From: a virus
Virus record (IMG/VR): IMGVR_UViG_3300031576_000021
Location: 1 to 64,000 of that record
DNA length: 64,000 nt
Direction: 5' to 3' (one strand)
Part shown: piece after piece, positions 52,998 through 59,248 of the stretch
How positions within the stretch are numbered: the stretch's first letter is position 1
Layout: each line of letters opens with the position of its first letter
Program-made: the position numbers and the translations under genes
Notes under the pieces: generated by a model
What the model was told of the DNA's origin: nothing
The model's input: the letters and a program-made list of their open reading frames with translations, nothing else
Database searches by the model: none

Positions 52998-53173
52998 TCC
53001 TGGCTAAGCGCGAGACCACGATGGGCATGGGCGTCACATGCGGACTCAAGTCGGTTGGCGAGGGGCGCGTCTATGACGTCGCGCCATTGGTATCTGGTAT
53101 TCAGCACGCCGCGCGGCATCCTGCGGTACGCTGGGTCGATCACGCAGGCGAACCGAGCCGTGCTCGAGCGTAA
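52994..53173 (+). CDS. Small protein, unknown
   Basis: 59 residues overlapping the stop of the peptide before it. MILAKRETTMGMGVTCGLKS then ARHPAVRWVDHAGEPSRARA. The overlapping frame from 53073 also looks coding, so the C-terminal half may be spurious. Confidence 0.35.
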   Translation: MILAKRETTMGMGVTCGLKSVGEGRVYDVAPLVSGIQHAARHPAVRWVDHAGEPSRARA

Positions 53174-53219
53174 GCGCAGCCTCACGCTCCACGTCTGGTG
53201 CTGTCCTAATTCGGCGTGA
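53073..53219 (+). pseudogene. 48-residue gene split by the insertion element
   Basis: MTSRHWYLVFSTPRGILRYA opens a frame that runs into the element at codon 42. Removing the element and one target copy joins 53073-53196 to 55799-55821 in frame (RKRSLTLHVYGDVRYG), with a TGA that overlaps the ATG of the next gene at 55814, the usual spacing here. In its present state the last seven codons come from the element. Function unknown. Confidence 0.6.
53189..53196. repeat. Target site duplication, left copy
   Basis: CCACGTCT directly before the left end of the element. The second copy lies at 55791-55798, directly after the right end. Confidence 0.85.
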
Positions 53220-53374
53220 AGTGTCCTAGTATGCGCGCCCATCGGCATGGACCCGATGGGCGACATCTCGGCGGAGCTGCTGACGGCCGACCAGATTGAG
53301 CCGGCGGGACTATCGGCAGACTTTCACGGGGTCTTTAGACGCCTCTCCTTATCACGCCATTCCGGGAAGCCAGG

Positions 53375-53418
53375 GGTGCTGTCCTACTTAGGACACTCCC
53401 GCATCGAAATTAGGACAG
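53375..53418. repeat. Internal copy of element end sequences
   Basis: GGTGCTGTCCTA recurs at 53375-53386, within the 16-bp inverted repeat TGTCCTACTTAGGACA (53380-53395). A second TAGGACA follows at 53411-53417. The arrangement TTAGGACACT, eleven bases, TTAGGACAG recurs in the same orientation at 55075-55105. The transposase stop lies inside this block. Confidence 0.75.
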
Positions 53419-54375
53419 TCCCCCCTTGATGACCCGCAAGTGGTTCGGGCGCGGTCCTCGCGGCCCGCGGAAGCTCCCCCGCCGCTCGCCCTTCGCCTGC
53501 GCGGCGGTGGACCCTGCCGGGATCGGCGCGGGCGCAGTCGGCTCCGGTGCCTCGAACGCGGCGTGCAGTAGCTCGGCGATCGACCACACGTGATCCGTCA
53601 GGCCCGCCTCCATGGCGGGAGTACACCGCAGCGTCTCGTGGACGCGGCAGAAGTTGAAGTGGGCGACGAACAGCCCCACGGCTGCTTCCAGGTTCCGCAG
53701 CCGCTTCGAATGCGAGATGGTCAACCGGGCGAAGCGCTTGAGCGACACGCGCACCGACAGATTCAGCCGCTCGCTGTAGGACGTGCTGATTTCCCCCCAG
53801 GCCGGATCGCCCAACACGGCAGTCTTGGTCACGCGACTGATCTTGCCGGGCGAGTAGCGCAACGCGGCCTGCTGCGCCTGGGGCACCGTGTAGTCCTTGT
53901 CCACGGTGCCGAAATCCACGTCGGCGCCGAAGTGCCGCGAGATGGCCTCGGGGTAGCCGTTCCATGCGTCGGTGCTGATCTGCGGACGGCCCAGCACCCG
54001 CAACCGGAGGTCCTGCGCGAACGCGTCGGCGTTGTCGCCCGTGCGCTTCCCGACCCGGTACGAGAGAATGAGCTTGGACACCGCGTCCATGGCGAGAAAG
54101 ACGTACTGGTCGCCGTACTCCCTCGGGTCGTCCTGCCGAAGCCGGCGCTGCTTCTTCTGCACGAACGTCCATAGCTCGTCGGCCTGGATGAGCGTCGCGC
54201 GCACGTCCCGCACGCGGGCATCGTGCAGCCGGGCGCACGCTTCGCCCACCGTGACGCCCAGCCGCATGATCGTGTCCCGGTGGACATCGAGCAGCCGCTC
54301 GGCCGCCCGAATGCTCACGCCGTCCACGAGGGCTGCGGCGACTTGGGCTTTCTTCTCAAATGGCAGCGTGTGCAT
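53410..54375 (-). CDS. IS1-family DDE transposase
   Basis: 321 residues from MHTLPFEKKAQVAAALVDGV, the usual start of this group; the frame is open for 58 more codons upstream but those overlap operator sites. N-terminal HTH (SIRAAERLLDVHRDTIMRLG), then catalytic D66 (IQADELWTFVQKKQRR), D136 (ISTDAWNGY) and E202 (STSYSERLNLSVR). The C-terminal HFNFCRVHETLRCTPAMEAG is typical. It cuts and joins element ends. Divergent from the gene at 54451; both probably share the operators between them. Confidence 0.9.
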   Translation of the reverse strand: MHTLPFEKKAQVAAALVDGVSIRAAERLLDVHRDTIMRLGVTVGEACARLHDARVRDVRATLIQADELWTFVQKKQRRLRQDDPREYGDQYVFLAMDAVSKLILSYRVGKRTGDNADAFAQDLRLRVLGRPQISTDAWNGYPEAISRHFGADVDFGTVDKDYTVPQAQQAALRYSPGKISRVTKTAVLGDPAWGEISTSYSERLNLSVRVSLKRFARLTISHSKRLRNLEAAVGLFVAHFNFCRVHETLRCTPAMEAGLTDHVWSIAELLHAAFEAPEPTAPAPIPAGSTAAQAKGERRGSFRGPRGPRPNHLRVIKGGLS

Positions 54376-54382
54376 GGGGACA

Positions 54383-54444
54383 TTTGTAGCTACAAACGCG
54401 CCACAAGTCAAGGGGTGGACTTCACGCCCATTTGTCGCTACAAA
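54383..54444. promoter_or_regulatory. Paired palindromic operators
   Basis: TTTGTAGCTACAAA (54383-54396) is a perfect 14-bp palindrome; TTTGTCGCTACAAA (54431-54444) is the same with one change. They lie 48 bases apart in the gap between divergent genes, where a small repressor would control both. Confidence 0.7.
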
Positions 54445-54450
54445 CGGTTC

Positions 54451-54624
54451 ATGCCACGTCGCAAGGTCAAGGCCGAACGTAAGGAAGCGGTTGTCCGGTT
54501 GCGGGTGACGGAGGAACAGCGCCGCATGTTGTTCGCGGCAGCCCAGCACGCCGGGTTGGAGTTGAGCGCCTGGTTGCGTTCACTTGGGTTGCGGGAGGCC
54601 CGCCGAATCGAATCGTCCGCGTAG
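54451..54624 (+). CDS. Ribbon-helix-helix-like small protein
   Basis: 57 residues. MPRRKVKAERKEAVVRLRVT is a basic arm and strand, followed by EEQRRMLFAAAQHAGLELSA and a second helix WLRSLGLREARR, the plan of MobC/ParD-like RHH repressors. It starts seven bases after the second palindrome, so it probably represses itself and the transposase. Confidence 0.65.
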   Translation: MPRRKVKAERKEAVVRLRVTEEQRRMLFAAAQHAGLELSAWLRSLGLREARRIESSA

Positions 54625-54778
54625 GGGGGGGGCTTGCGGTCAAGGCTCGTGCGGATTAGGTGGCAGGGTCGCCGCCTGAAACCCTAAGCGCTTGGCTGAC
54701 TTGGGTGCGTCTTGGGTATGGCCTTGATCGCGGGAACGCGATAGGTAGGCCAAAGAGGGAAGAGAAGAGCCCCTTGGC

Positions 54779-54870
54779 GGCGAGGTGTGTGAGCCAGGTT
54801 GAAACAGTCGGACTCAAAATCCGGTGAGCGCTTACCCGCTCCGTCCGTTCGAATCGGACCCTCGCCGCCA
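54779..54870 (+). tRNA. tRNA-Leu (CAA)
   Basis: Full class II cloverleaf: acceptor GGCGAGG/CCTCGCC, 3-bp D stem TGT/ACA, anticodon stem TCGGA/TCCGG with loop CTCAAAA (anticodon CAA, 54815-54817), long variable arm GAGCG/CGCTC, T arm GTCCG-TTCGAAT-CGGAC, discriminator G and encoded CCA. Reads TTG codons. It lies inside the insertion element, so it is probably host-derived cargo rather than a native phage tRNA. Confidence 0.92.
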
Positions 54871-55231
54871 AGGCGCTTTTCTCTCGGTACGTGCCCCTTC
54901 TGCCCCTGCGCCAGCATGTGCTGCGTGCAAGCTGGCAGCGCGTGCTAGCTATCGCATCTATTGGCCTGTTGCCGTCCTTGTGTCAAGCTGCGCTTGACTA
55001 GCCCGCGACCAACGGTCGCGCATGCTTGTTCGTGTTCCAACGCATTTCCCTAGGCTTAGCGGCGACCGTTCAACTTAGGACACTGGTTCATTCGACTTAG
55101 GACAGATAGCCCCTAATTCGGACAGCGTCAAGCCAGGCACCCGTTTGGGGCATTGGGGGGGGCTTGATCAATTGCGGTGCTTGATTAATTGTTAAGGGCC
55201 CCATATGTAGGGGGGGCAGGCCGCAGGGGCA
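54871..55231. other. Gene-free arm of the element with hairpins and repeats
   Basis: No gene seen. Contains GTCAAGC-TGC-GCTTGAC (54982-54998), CGCGACC-AAC-GGTCGCG (55004-55020), two TAGGACA copies at 55076 and 55098 in end-like spacing, and a direct repeat GCTTGATYAATTG (55162-55174, 55179-55191) in an A/T-rich patch. Confidence 0.6.
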
Positions 55232-55432
55232 CTAGGGGGTCCAGGGAGGGGCCGTGGGGAAGTTGTAGGATTCGTAGCTCTGAGAGGCCGGATATTCCCC
55301 GACGATGCGTACTTTCGCGGCATGGCGCGATGCGGCCTCAAGCGATCGCGCCACACTCGCGTCGCGCCTCGTGCCATCCAGCTCGATGAAGAACATGTAC
55401 GTTTCCGGCTGCCCGTGAACCGGCCTGGAGAT
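55232..55432 (-). pseudogene. pheA: Prephenate dehydratase C-terminal fragment
   Basis: 66 codons on the minus strand: SRPVHGQPETYMFFIELDGT, then SVARSLEAASRHAAKVRIVG EYP. This is the ACT-domain end of PheA, where ESRP, FF-x-x-x-x-G and a terminal V-x-G-x-YP are conserved. The upstream part of the gene is missing or out of frame. PheA makes phenylpyruvate for Phe synthesis and binds Phe through this domain. A chromosomal remnant captured by the element. The rest of the arm to 55778 holds no supported gene. Confidence 0.7.
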
Positions 55433-55790
55433 GATCACGGAGGAGCTGCGTCTCGACGTCAAGCTCGCCCTGGTGGGCCATGATCGCGGCAGGATCAACG
55501 GGCCGCGCGGGGAATCGGTGCGTCGGATGAACACGACATCGACAGCTCGACGACGACAACCTCAACGGAGGACATATCTGGACGATTGCCGAGCTGGCGG
55601 ACGCGGCCCTGACTGCGTCCGACGCCGACGCCGCTCCCCACGCCAGATCAGCAGACGTTCCCCGGCATGAGCGCGGCACAGGCGAAGAACGATCCGAAGG
55701 GCGTCACGTTGCGGCGGCTCCGCCTCACGATAATAAGGGGCGGGCGGAAATGAAGACACGACGCGCGAGTGTCCTACTTAGGACAGCACC

Positions 55791-55798
55791 CCACGTCT
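55791..55798. repeat. Target site duplication, right copy
   Basis: CCACGTCT directly after the right end of the element, identical to 53189-53196. Confidence 0.85.
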
Positions 55799-55813
55799 AT
55801 GGGGACGTGCGGT

Positions 55814-56068
55814 ATGGGTGACGACCAGCTCCTCTATCGCGGACTCGGCGAGCGTCACGACGAGACGCACGAGTTCATCCGCAAGCGGATCGAGCTGGGG
55901 CTGTCCGTGGAAGGAGCCGCGCGGCGCATGGGACTATCGCCCGATGTTGTCGAGGCACTCGAAGCGGGCAATCTCGTGTGCCGGGACGCGGACGGCTGGA
56001 AGCGGGTCCTGGCCCTGCTCGACGATCCCGAGGCCGAAGACTTGACACAAGACGAGAGAACCGGCTAG
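55814..56068 (+). CDS. Small HTH-like protein
   Basis: 84 residues from ATG 55814; an in-frame GTG at 55769 lies in the element and is not used. RIELGLSVEGAARRMGLSPD then VVEALEAG is an XRE-like helix-turn-helix. The ATG overlaps the stop of the restored split gene. It may regulate neighbouring genes. A promoter sits in its last codons. Confidence 0.5.
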   Translation: MGDDQLLYRGLGERHDETHEFIRKRIELGLSVEGAARRMGLSPDVVEALEAGNLVCRDADGWKRVLALLDDPEAEDLTQDERTG

Positions 56069-56071
56069 AGG
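56042..56071 (+). promoter_or_regulatory. Sigma70-type promoter
   Basis: TTGACA (56042-56047), 18-nt spacer, TAGAGG (56066-56071). Start point falls on ATG 56079, so leaderless. Shares the TTGACACAA extension. Confidence 0.6.
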
Positions 56072-56078
56072 GCAGCCC

Positions 56079-56765
56079 ATGGGGTTCCTCTACATCGCGT
56101 CGCACGGCGAGGGTGACGAGCGGGAGTTCATCGGCGCGGTCGATCCCGTGACGCAAGAGTGGATGCCCTTTCTGGCCGAGACCGAGGATGACCTGGTGAC
56201 ACTGCGCGAGTATGCGCGGGCGTTTGCCGACCAGACCGGCGTGCGGGTGCTGCTCCGACGGTTCGAGACCGCCGCCGAGGAAATGATCGAGCCGTCGGGA
56301 GGGCATGATGGCGGAAGAGACGAGTCCGAAGCGCGGCCGGAAGCTGGTGAAGAATCGGCTACTGGCGCAGATCGACAAGGTGATGCGGGTCCTGGGCGAG
56401 ATGACGCCGGAGGAGCTGGCGTTGGCGAAGCCGCACCTGGAGAAGGAGTACCCAGCACTGTTCCGGTAGTATGCCGCATGGCCCCACTGGATCATCTTTG
56501 CGGGTGCGGCCACACCGCCGATCATCACATGTGGGCAACGGGATTCGGCCCATGTCTCACCGATCGTTACGAGCATCTGGGGGTTGAGCGGTCGTGCGTT
56601 TTCTTCGACGGTTGCAAACTGACCATCGCGTGTGTGATCGCCGTCGTGCATGAGCCCGGTGATTTGCCGGCCTTCATGACCGGCACCGCCGACGTGCTTC
56701 GGCATCCGTGCGGCCATGTTGCCCGAGGAGAGCGATGCCCTGGCGAGGTCGAGGTGCCAGTATGA
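56079..56765 (+). CDS. Two-part protein with an embedded gene in another frame
   Basis: 228 codons without a stop. Residues 1-72 (MGFLYIASHGEGDEREFIGA) and 134-228 (from MAPLDHLCGCGHTADHHMW) look like two normal small proteins; the second has C/H zinc ligands (CGCGHTADHH) and an ATG at 56478. The Gly/Asp-rich middle is the shadow of a convincing gene at 56308-56469. So it may be read as two genes that lack an intervening stop, or as a fusion. Confidence 0.5.
   Translation: MGFLYIASHGEGDEREFIGAVDPVTQEWMPFLAETEDDLVTLREYARAFADQTGVRVLLRRFETAAEEMIEPSGGHDGGRDESEARPEAGEESATGADRQGDAGPGRDDAGGAGVGEAAPGEGVPSTVPVVCRMAPLDHLCGCGHTADHHMWATGFGPCLTDRYEHLGVERSCVFFDGCKLTIACVIAVVHEPGDLPAFMTGTADVLRHPCGHVARGERCPGEVEVPV
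56308..56469 (+). CDS. 53-residue basic protein, overlapping frame
   Basis: MAEETSPKRGRKLVKNRLLA then QIDKVMRVLGEMTPEELALA looks like a real small helical protein; ATG 56305 is one codon earlier. It follows GGGAGGG. Fully embedded in another open frame. Function unknown. Confidence 0.5.
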   Translation: MAEETSPKRGRKLVKNRLLAQIDKVMRVLGEMTPEELALAKPHLEKEYPALFR

Positions 56766-57121
56766 CCGGCGCAGCGGCAGCGGCCCTGCTCGGGCTGGAA
56801 GCGGCGTACGTCGAGGCGATGGTGTCCCGCGACGCCGTGGCGTTGTGCGCGGCGGTGCCGGCCGCGTTCCGGGCGAAGGCTAAAGCAGCGCATCCGGATG
56901 CTGGCGGTACGGCGGGCGAGATGCGGCGCTTGATCGAGGCGCGCGACGTCCTGCTCGAATGGCGCCCGCGCCGGCCGATCCTTCGGCCGATCAAAGTCAA
57001 CGTGACCGAGGGCATGGCGATGCCGGTGGAGATGCGCGAGGCGCTTCACCGGGGATTCGTCGATGCGTGGGGCGAATACAAACGGACAGGACAACGGTCG
57101 AGAGTGACCGTGCGATGGTAA
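56762..57121 (+). CDS. J-domain-like protein
   Basis: 119 residues, ATGA overlap. Residues 35-70 (AAFRAKAKAAHPDAGGTAGE then MRRLIEARDVLLEW) contain the HPD motif at 44-46 with helix II before and helix III after, the core of the DnaJ J-domain that stimulates Hsp70. The first helix is shortened. Phages use J-proteins to recruit host DnaK. The C-terminal part (VKVNVTEGMAMPVEMREALH) is unassigned. Confidence 0.65.
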   Translation: MTGAAAAALLGLEAAYVEAMVSRDAVALCAAVPAAFRAKAKAAHPDAGGTAGEMRRLIEARDVLLEWRPRRPILRPIKVNVTEGMAMPVEMREALHRGFVDAWGEYKRTGQRSRVTVRW

Positions 57122-57131
57122 GGAGGGTCGG

Positions 57132-57410
57132 ATGAAGCCGAGACTGTATCTTCACGTGGTGTTCGATGCAGCGCAGAAGCTGTGGCAAGTGAAGCGGGCG
57201 AATCGGTCGCGGATGGCGCGTGCCGAGCGGGGCGCGATGCCCATCCGGCAGGAGCCGACGAAGTCCCTAGTGCTCGCGTGGGCGCGGATCTACGGCCGTG
57301 AGTGTTGGGACGTGCATCAGCAGCCCGTGCAGCTGGTCATTCACAATCGTAACGGTCGTTTCCAGCCGGATGCGACCTATGGGGCCGACCCCAGGAAGAG
57401 CAAGGGCTGA
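57132..57410 (+). CDS. Small DUF2188-like protein
   Basis: 92 residues, AAGGAGGG upstream. LYLHVVFDAAQKLWQVKRAN then PTKSLVLAWARIYGREC and QLVIHNRNGRFQPDATYGAD follow the DUF2188 order: strand-WxV, helix, strand with I-H-x-x-x-G-x-x. Role unknown. Ends at a TGATG junction. Confidence 0.5.
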   Translation: MKPRLYLHVVFDAAQKLWQVKRANRSRMARAERGAMPIRQEPTKSLVLAWARIYGRECWDVHQQPVQLVIHNRNGRFQPDATYGADPRKSKG

Positions 57411-57982
57411 TGCTCGCCATCCTCGACAAGATCGCGGAGCTACGGCGCCGGCTCGTGTCGGAGGTATGGATCGAACGGGCAGCGGTAGCCCTCGCCGAAT
57501 CGTACTTGGCCGAAATGGCCGAGATCGCCGAGGTCGACGAGCAGCACCACAAGCTGGCGTGGGCCGAGCTACGGAACGTCGAGCGGGTGCTCGAAGGCAG
57601 TCAGACGGACCGGCAGGCCGAAGTCACAGGGAGTGCACCGGCCTACGGCCCCGGCTATACGCGCCCGTACCCGCCCGTCGTGGCGGAGAGGCTACTGACC
57701 GAGCTGGCGAAGCATCGGCGACTGTACGAAATGGAGCGCGGCGCGCGAGTCGACATGGAAAAGAAGGTGGCCGCAGTCGAAGCCACGATCCAGGCGCGCG
57801 TAGCGGAGGCGACGAAGACGATTCACGCGGCGATCGGCGCGTGCGAACTGCGCCTCGATGCGACGCAGGCGGCGCTCGCGAAGTCGCTGGCGGCTCACGA
57901 ATACGCGGTGCATCTCAAGACTTGTCGCCTAGCCCGAACCAAGCGGGGTCCGTGCAGCTGCGGACTGGCGGAACTGCTGTGA
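57410..57982 (+). CDS. Coiled-coil protein with C-terminal Cys
   Basis: 190 residues. Helical throughout: LAILDKIAELRRRLVSEVWI, RGARVDMEKKVAAVEATIQA, ending in CRLARTKRGPCSCGLAELL, where three Cys may bind zinc. GTGA overlap with the next gene. Function unknown. Confidence 0.5.
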   Translation: MLAILDKIAELRRRLVSEVWIERAAVALAESYLAEMAEIAEVDEQHHKLAWAELRNVERVLEGSQTDRQAEVTGSAPAYGPGYTRPYPPVVAERLLTELAKHRRLYEMERGARVDMEKKVAAVEATIQARVAEATKTIHAAIGACELRLDATQAALAKSLAAHEYAVHLKTCRLARTKRGPCSCGLAELL

Positions 57983-58368
57983 GCCAAGCCGACCTCTTCG
58001 ACACGCCGAGCAAGAGCCCGCTCACTCGGTACATGCAGGGGGCACCGCCGGTTCGCTCTGTCGAGGCCACTCAGAAGGCGCTGGGCGCAATGGATCGGCA
58101 CGTGTCGGAAGAATGGCGGCAGGCGGCGTTGACGGCCCTGCGCCTCGTCGCTTGGCGGCTCGACGAGTTCACGACCGACGACGTCCAGGGGCAGATGCGC
58201 CGCGCGGCTCCTCCCGGGGACCCCCGGGCCTGGGGGATCGTCATGCAGGAGGCAGCCCGCCGTGGCTGGATCACGCGCACCGAACGGGTCCGCGCCAGCC
58301 AGCAGACGGCGAACCACGGGCGGCACAAGCAGGTCTGGCTGAGCCGGATCGTGCAGCACGATGCGTGA
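57979..58368 (+). CDS. Winged-helix-like phage protein
   Basis: 129 residues from GTG 57979 in the stop of the gene before. LRLVAWRLDEFTTDDVQGQM then DPRAWGIVMQEAARRGWITR is the pattern of small winged-helix phage proteins (helix, turn, helix, wing with R). Ends in a basic VWLSRIVQ strand. Probably DNA-binding; role unknown. Confidence 0.55.
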   Translation: MSQADLFDTPSKSPLTRYMQGAPPVRSVEATQKALGAMDRHVSEEWRQAALTALRLVAWRLDEFTTDDVQGQMRRAAPPGDPRAWGIVMQEAARRGWITRTERVRASQQTANHGRHKQVWLSRIVQHDA

Positions 58369-58407
58369 AGTGGGTGCACTCACGATAAGGCACCAACGGC
58401 GACGCTC

Positions 58408-58644
58408 GTGAGCTGGTTGCCGGTGGTGCATATGGTGGCGGAACTGAAAGAGTGGATCTTCCCGCCGCAGCTGGCGGATGATCCGCAGCACCGCGCGGCG
58501 TTTCTTACCGAAGAAGCCGATCGGATACGAGCCGAGGCTGGCGATCGTACCAAGTCTCCTGACGAACGCGACCGGCTGACGCAGTTGTGCGTGAAGTTCT
58601 ACGAGCGGGCGCGGTCGTTGCGGTTGAGCACTGAAGAGAGATGA
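58408..58644 (+). CDS. Small helical protein
   Basis: 78 residues from GTG 58408 (ATG 58432 is in frame). VAELKEWIFPPQLADDPQHR then AAFLTEEADRIRAEAGDR is helical and acidic. ATGA overlap with the next gene. Unknown function. Confidence 0.5.
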   Translation: MSWLPVVHMVAELKEWIFPPQLADDPQHRAAFLTEEADRIRAEAGDRTKSPDERDRLTQLCVKFYERARSLRLSTEER

Positions 58645-59078
58645 CCGCCTCGCGACAGACCGAGTGGGAGCACACGCTGGCGTGGATCGCCCAGCATACG
58701 GGGCCCGCCCATACTGTGCGGTGGGGGTTTGAAGGGACGGGACGGCTGCGGTGCCGGTGCGGACGCACCACAATGACGCCGCTTACCGGACTCACACGAC
58801 GCGGCTGGTGGGAGCGTGGCGCCGGTGCCGTGATTCTTGTCTTCCTGAGCTGGGCCACGGGCGCCGTCTTCATGTGGCTGGCGACCTCTCTCCCCGGATG
58901 GTCCCCGCGGGCGATGCCCGCCACGGTGGCGATGCCGGCTTGTCCGGAGGAGGGCAACATGATGTGGCCTGCGAACAACCTTCAGCGCATTGAGACGCCG
59001 GCAACAGAGACGCTCCTCTCGTCCCCGCCATCTACTGCCCCATTGATCCCCGATCCGTGTGAGGGCGATCTTGGCTGA
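58641..59078 (+). CDS. Membrane protein with CxC motif
   Basis: 145 residues. LRCRCGRTTMTPLTGL is a metal-knuckle-like region; one transmembrane helix at 60-82 (GAGAVILVFLSWATGAVFMW). The Pro-rich end (TPATETLLSSPPSTAPLIPD) would be outside. TGATG overlap with the next small gene. Unknown function. Confidence 0.5.
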   Translation: MTASRQTEWEHTLAWIAQHTGPAHTVRWGFEGTGRLRCRCGRTTMTPLTGLTRRGWWERGAGAVILVFLSWATGAVFMWLATSLPGWSPRAMPATVAMPACPEEGNMMWPANNLQRIETPATETLLSSPPSTAPLIPDPCEGDLG

Positions 59079-59248
59079 TGGACGTGGTGGGGCTACTACT
59101 GTTGATCGCGGTCGGCTTCGCGCTTGGTGCGCTGCTATCGACCTTTGGGTTTCAAGCTATCCATAAGCACGGGCACTACGGCCACACGCGCTGCGCGGAG
59201 TGTAGCCGGAGAGGTGGACCCAGAAGAGCGAAAGGGGAACGGTCATGA
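59078..59248 (+). CDS. 56-residue membrane peptide with CxxC
   Basis: MDVVGLLLLIAVGFALGALL is one transmembrane helix; CAECSRRGG and a His cluster (HKHGHYGH) follow. The ATG overlaps the stop of the gene before and its stop overlaps the ATG of the next. Unknown function, could bind metal. Confidence 0.5.
   Translation: MDVVGLLLLIAVGFALGALLSTFGFQAIHKHGHYGHTRCAECSRRGGPRRAKGERS

Larger units (their letters stand above)
53197..55790. mobile_element. 2594-bp IS1-type insertion element with cargo
   Basis: Ends are the inverted 12-mer GGTGCTGTCCTA (53197-53208) and its complement (55779-55790). The 8-bp CCACGTCT flanks it on both sides, a direct target duplication of IS1-family size. It holds a transposase on the minus strand, a small ribbon-helix-helix-like gene, tRNA-Leu and a pheA fragment. 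It splits a 48-codon phage gene. Extra end-like repeats inside suggest a compound history. It is the only recognised minus-strand coding region in the window. Confidence 0.85.

Noticed and set aside
53247-53429. 60-codon + strand frame in the left arm of the element
   Set aside because: Overlaps end repeats and the transposase end; reads as random translation of repeat DNA.
54656-54871. Minus-strand 71-codon frame over the tRNA
   Set aside because: It is antisense to the tRNA-Leu, a well-known kind of spurious frame; no start signal or domain.
54958-54986. Minus-strand TTGACACAAG with a weak CAATAG -10 in the element
   Set aside because: Resembles the phage promoter set, but no gene follows in that direction, it would run antisense through the tRNA, and the element is foreign.
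55431-55670. + strand frame over the pheA fragment
   Set aside because: Arg-rich antisense of the remnant; no start signal.
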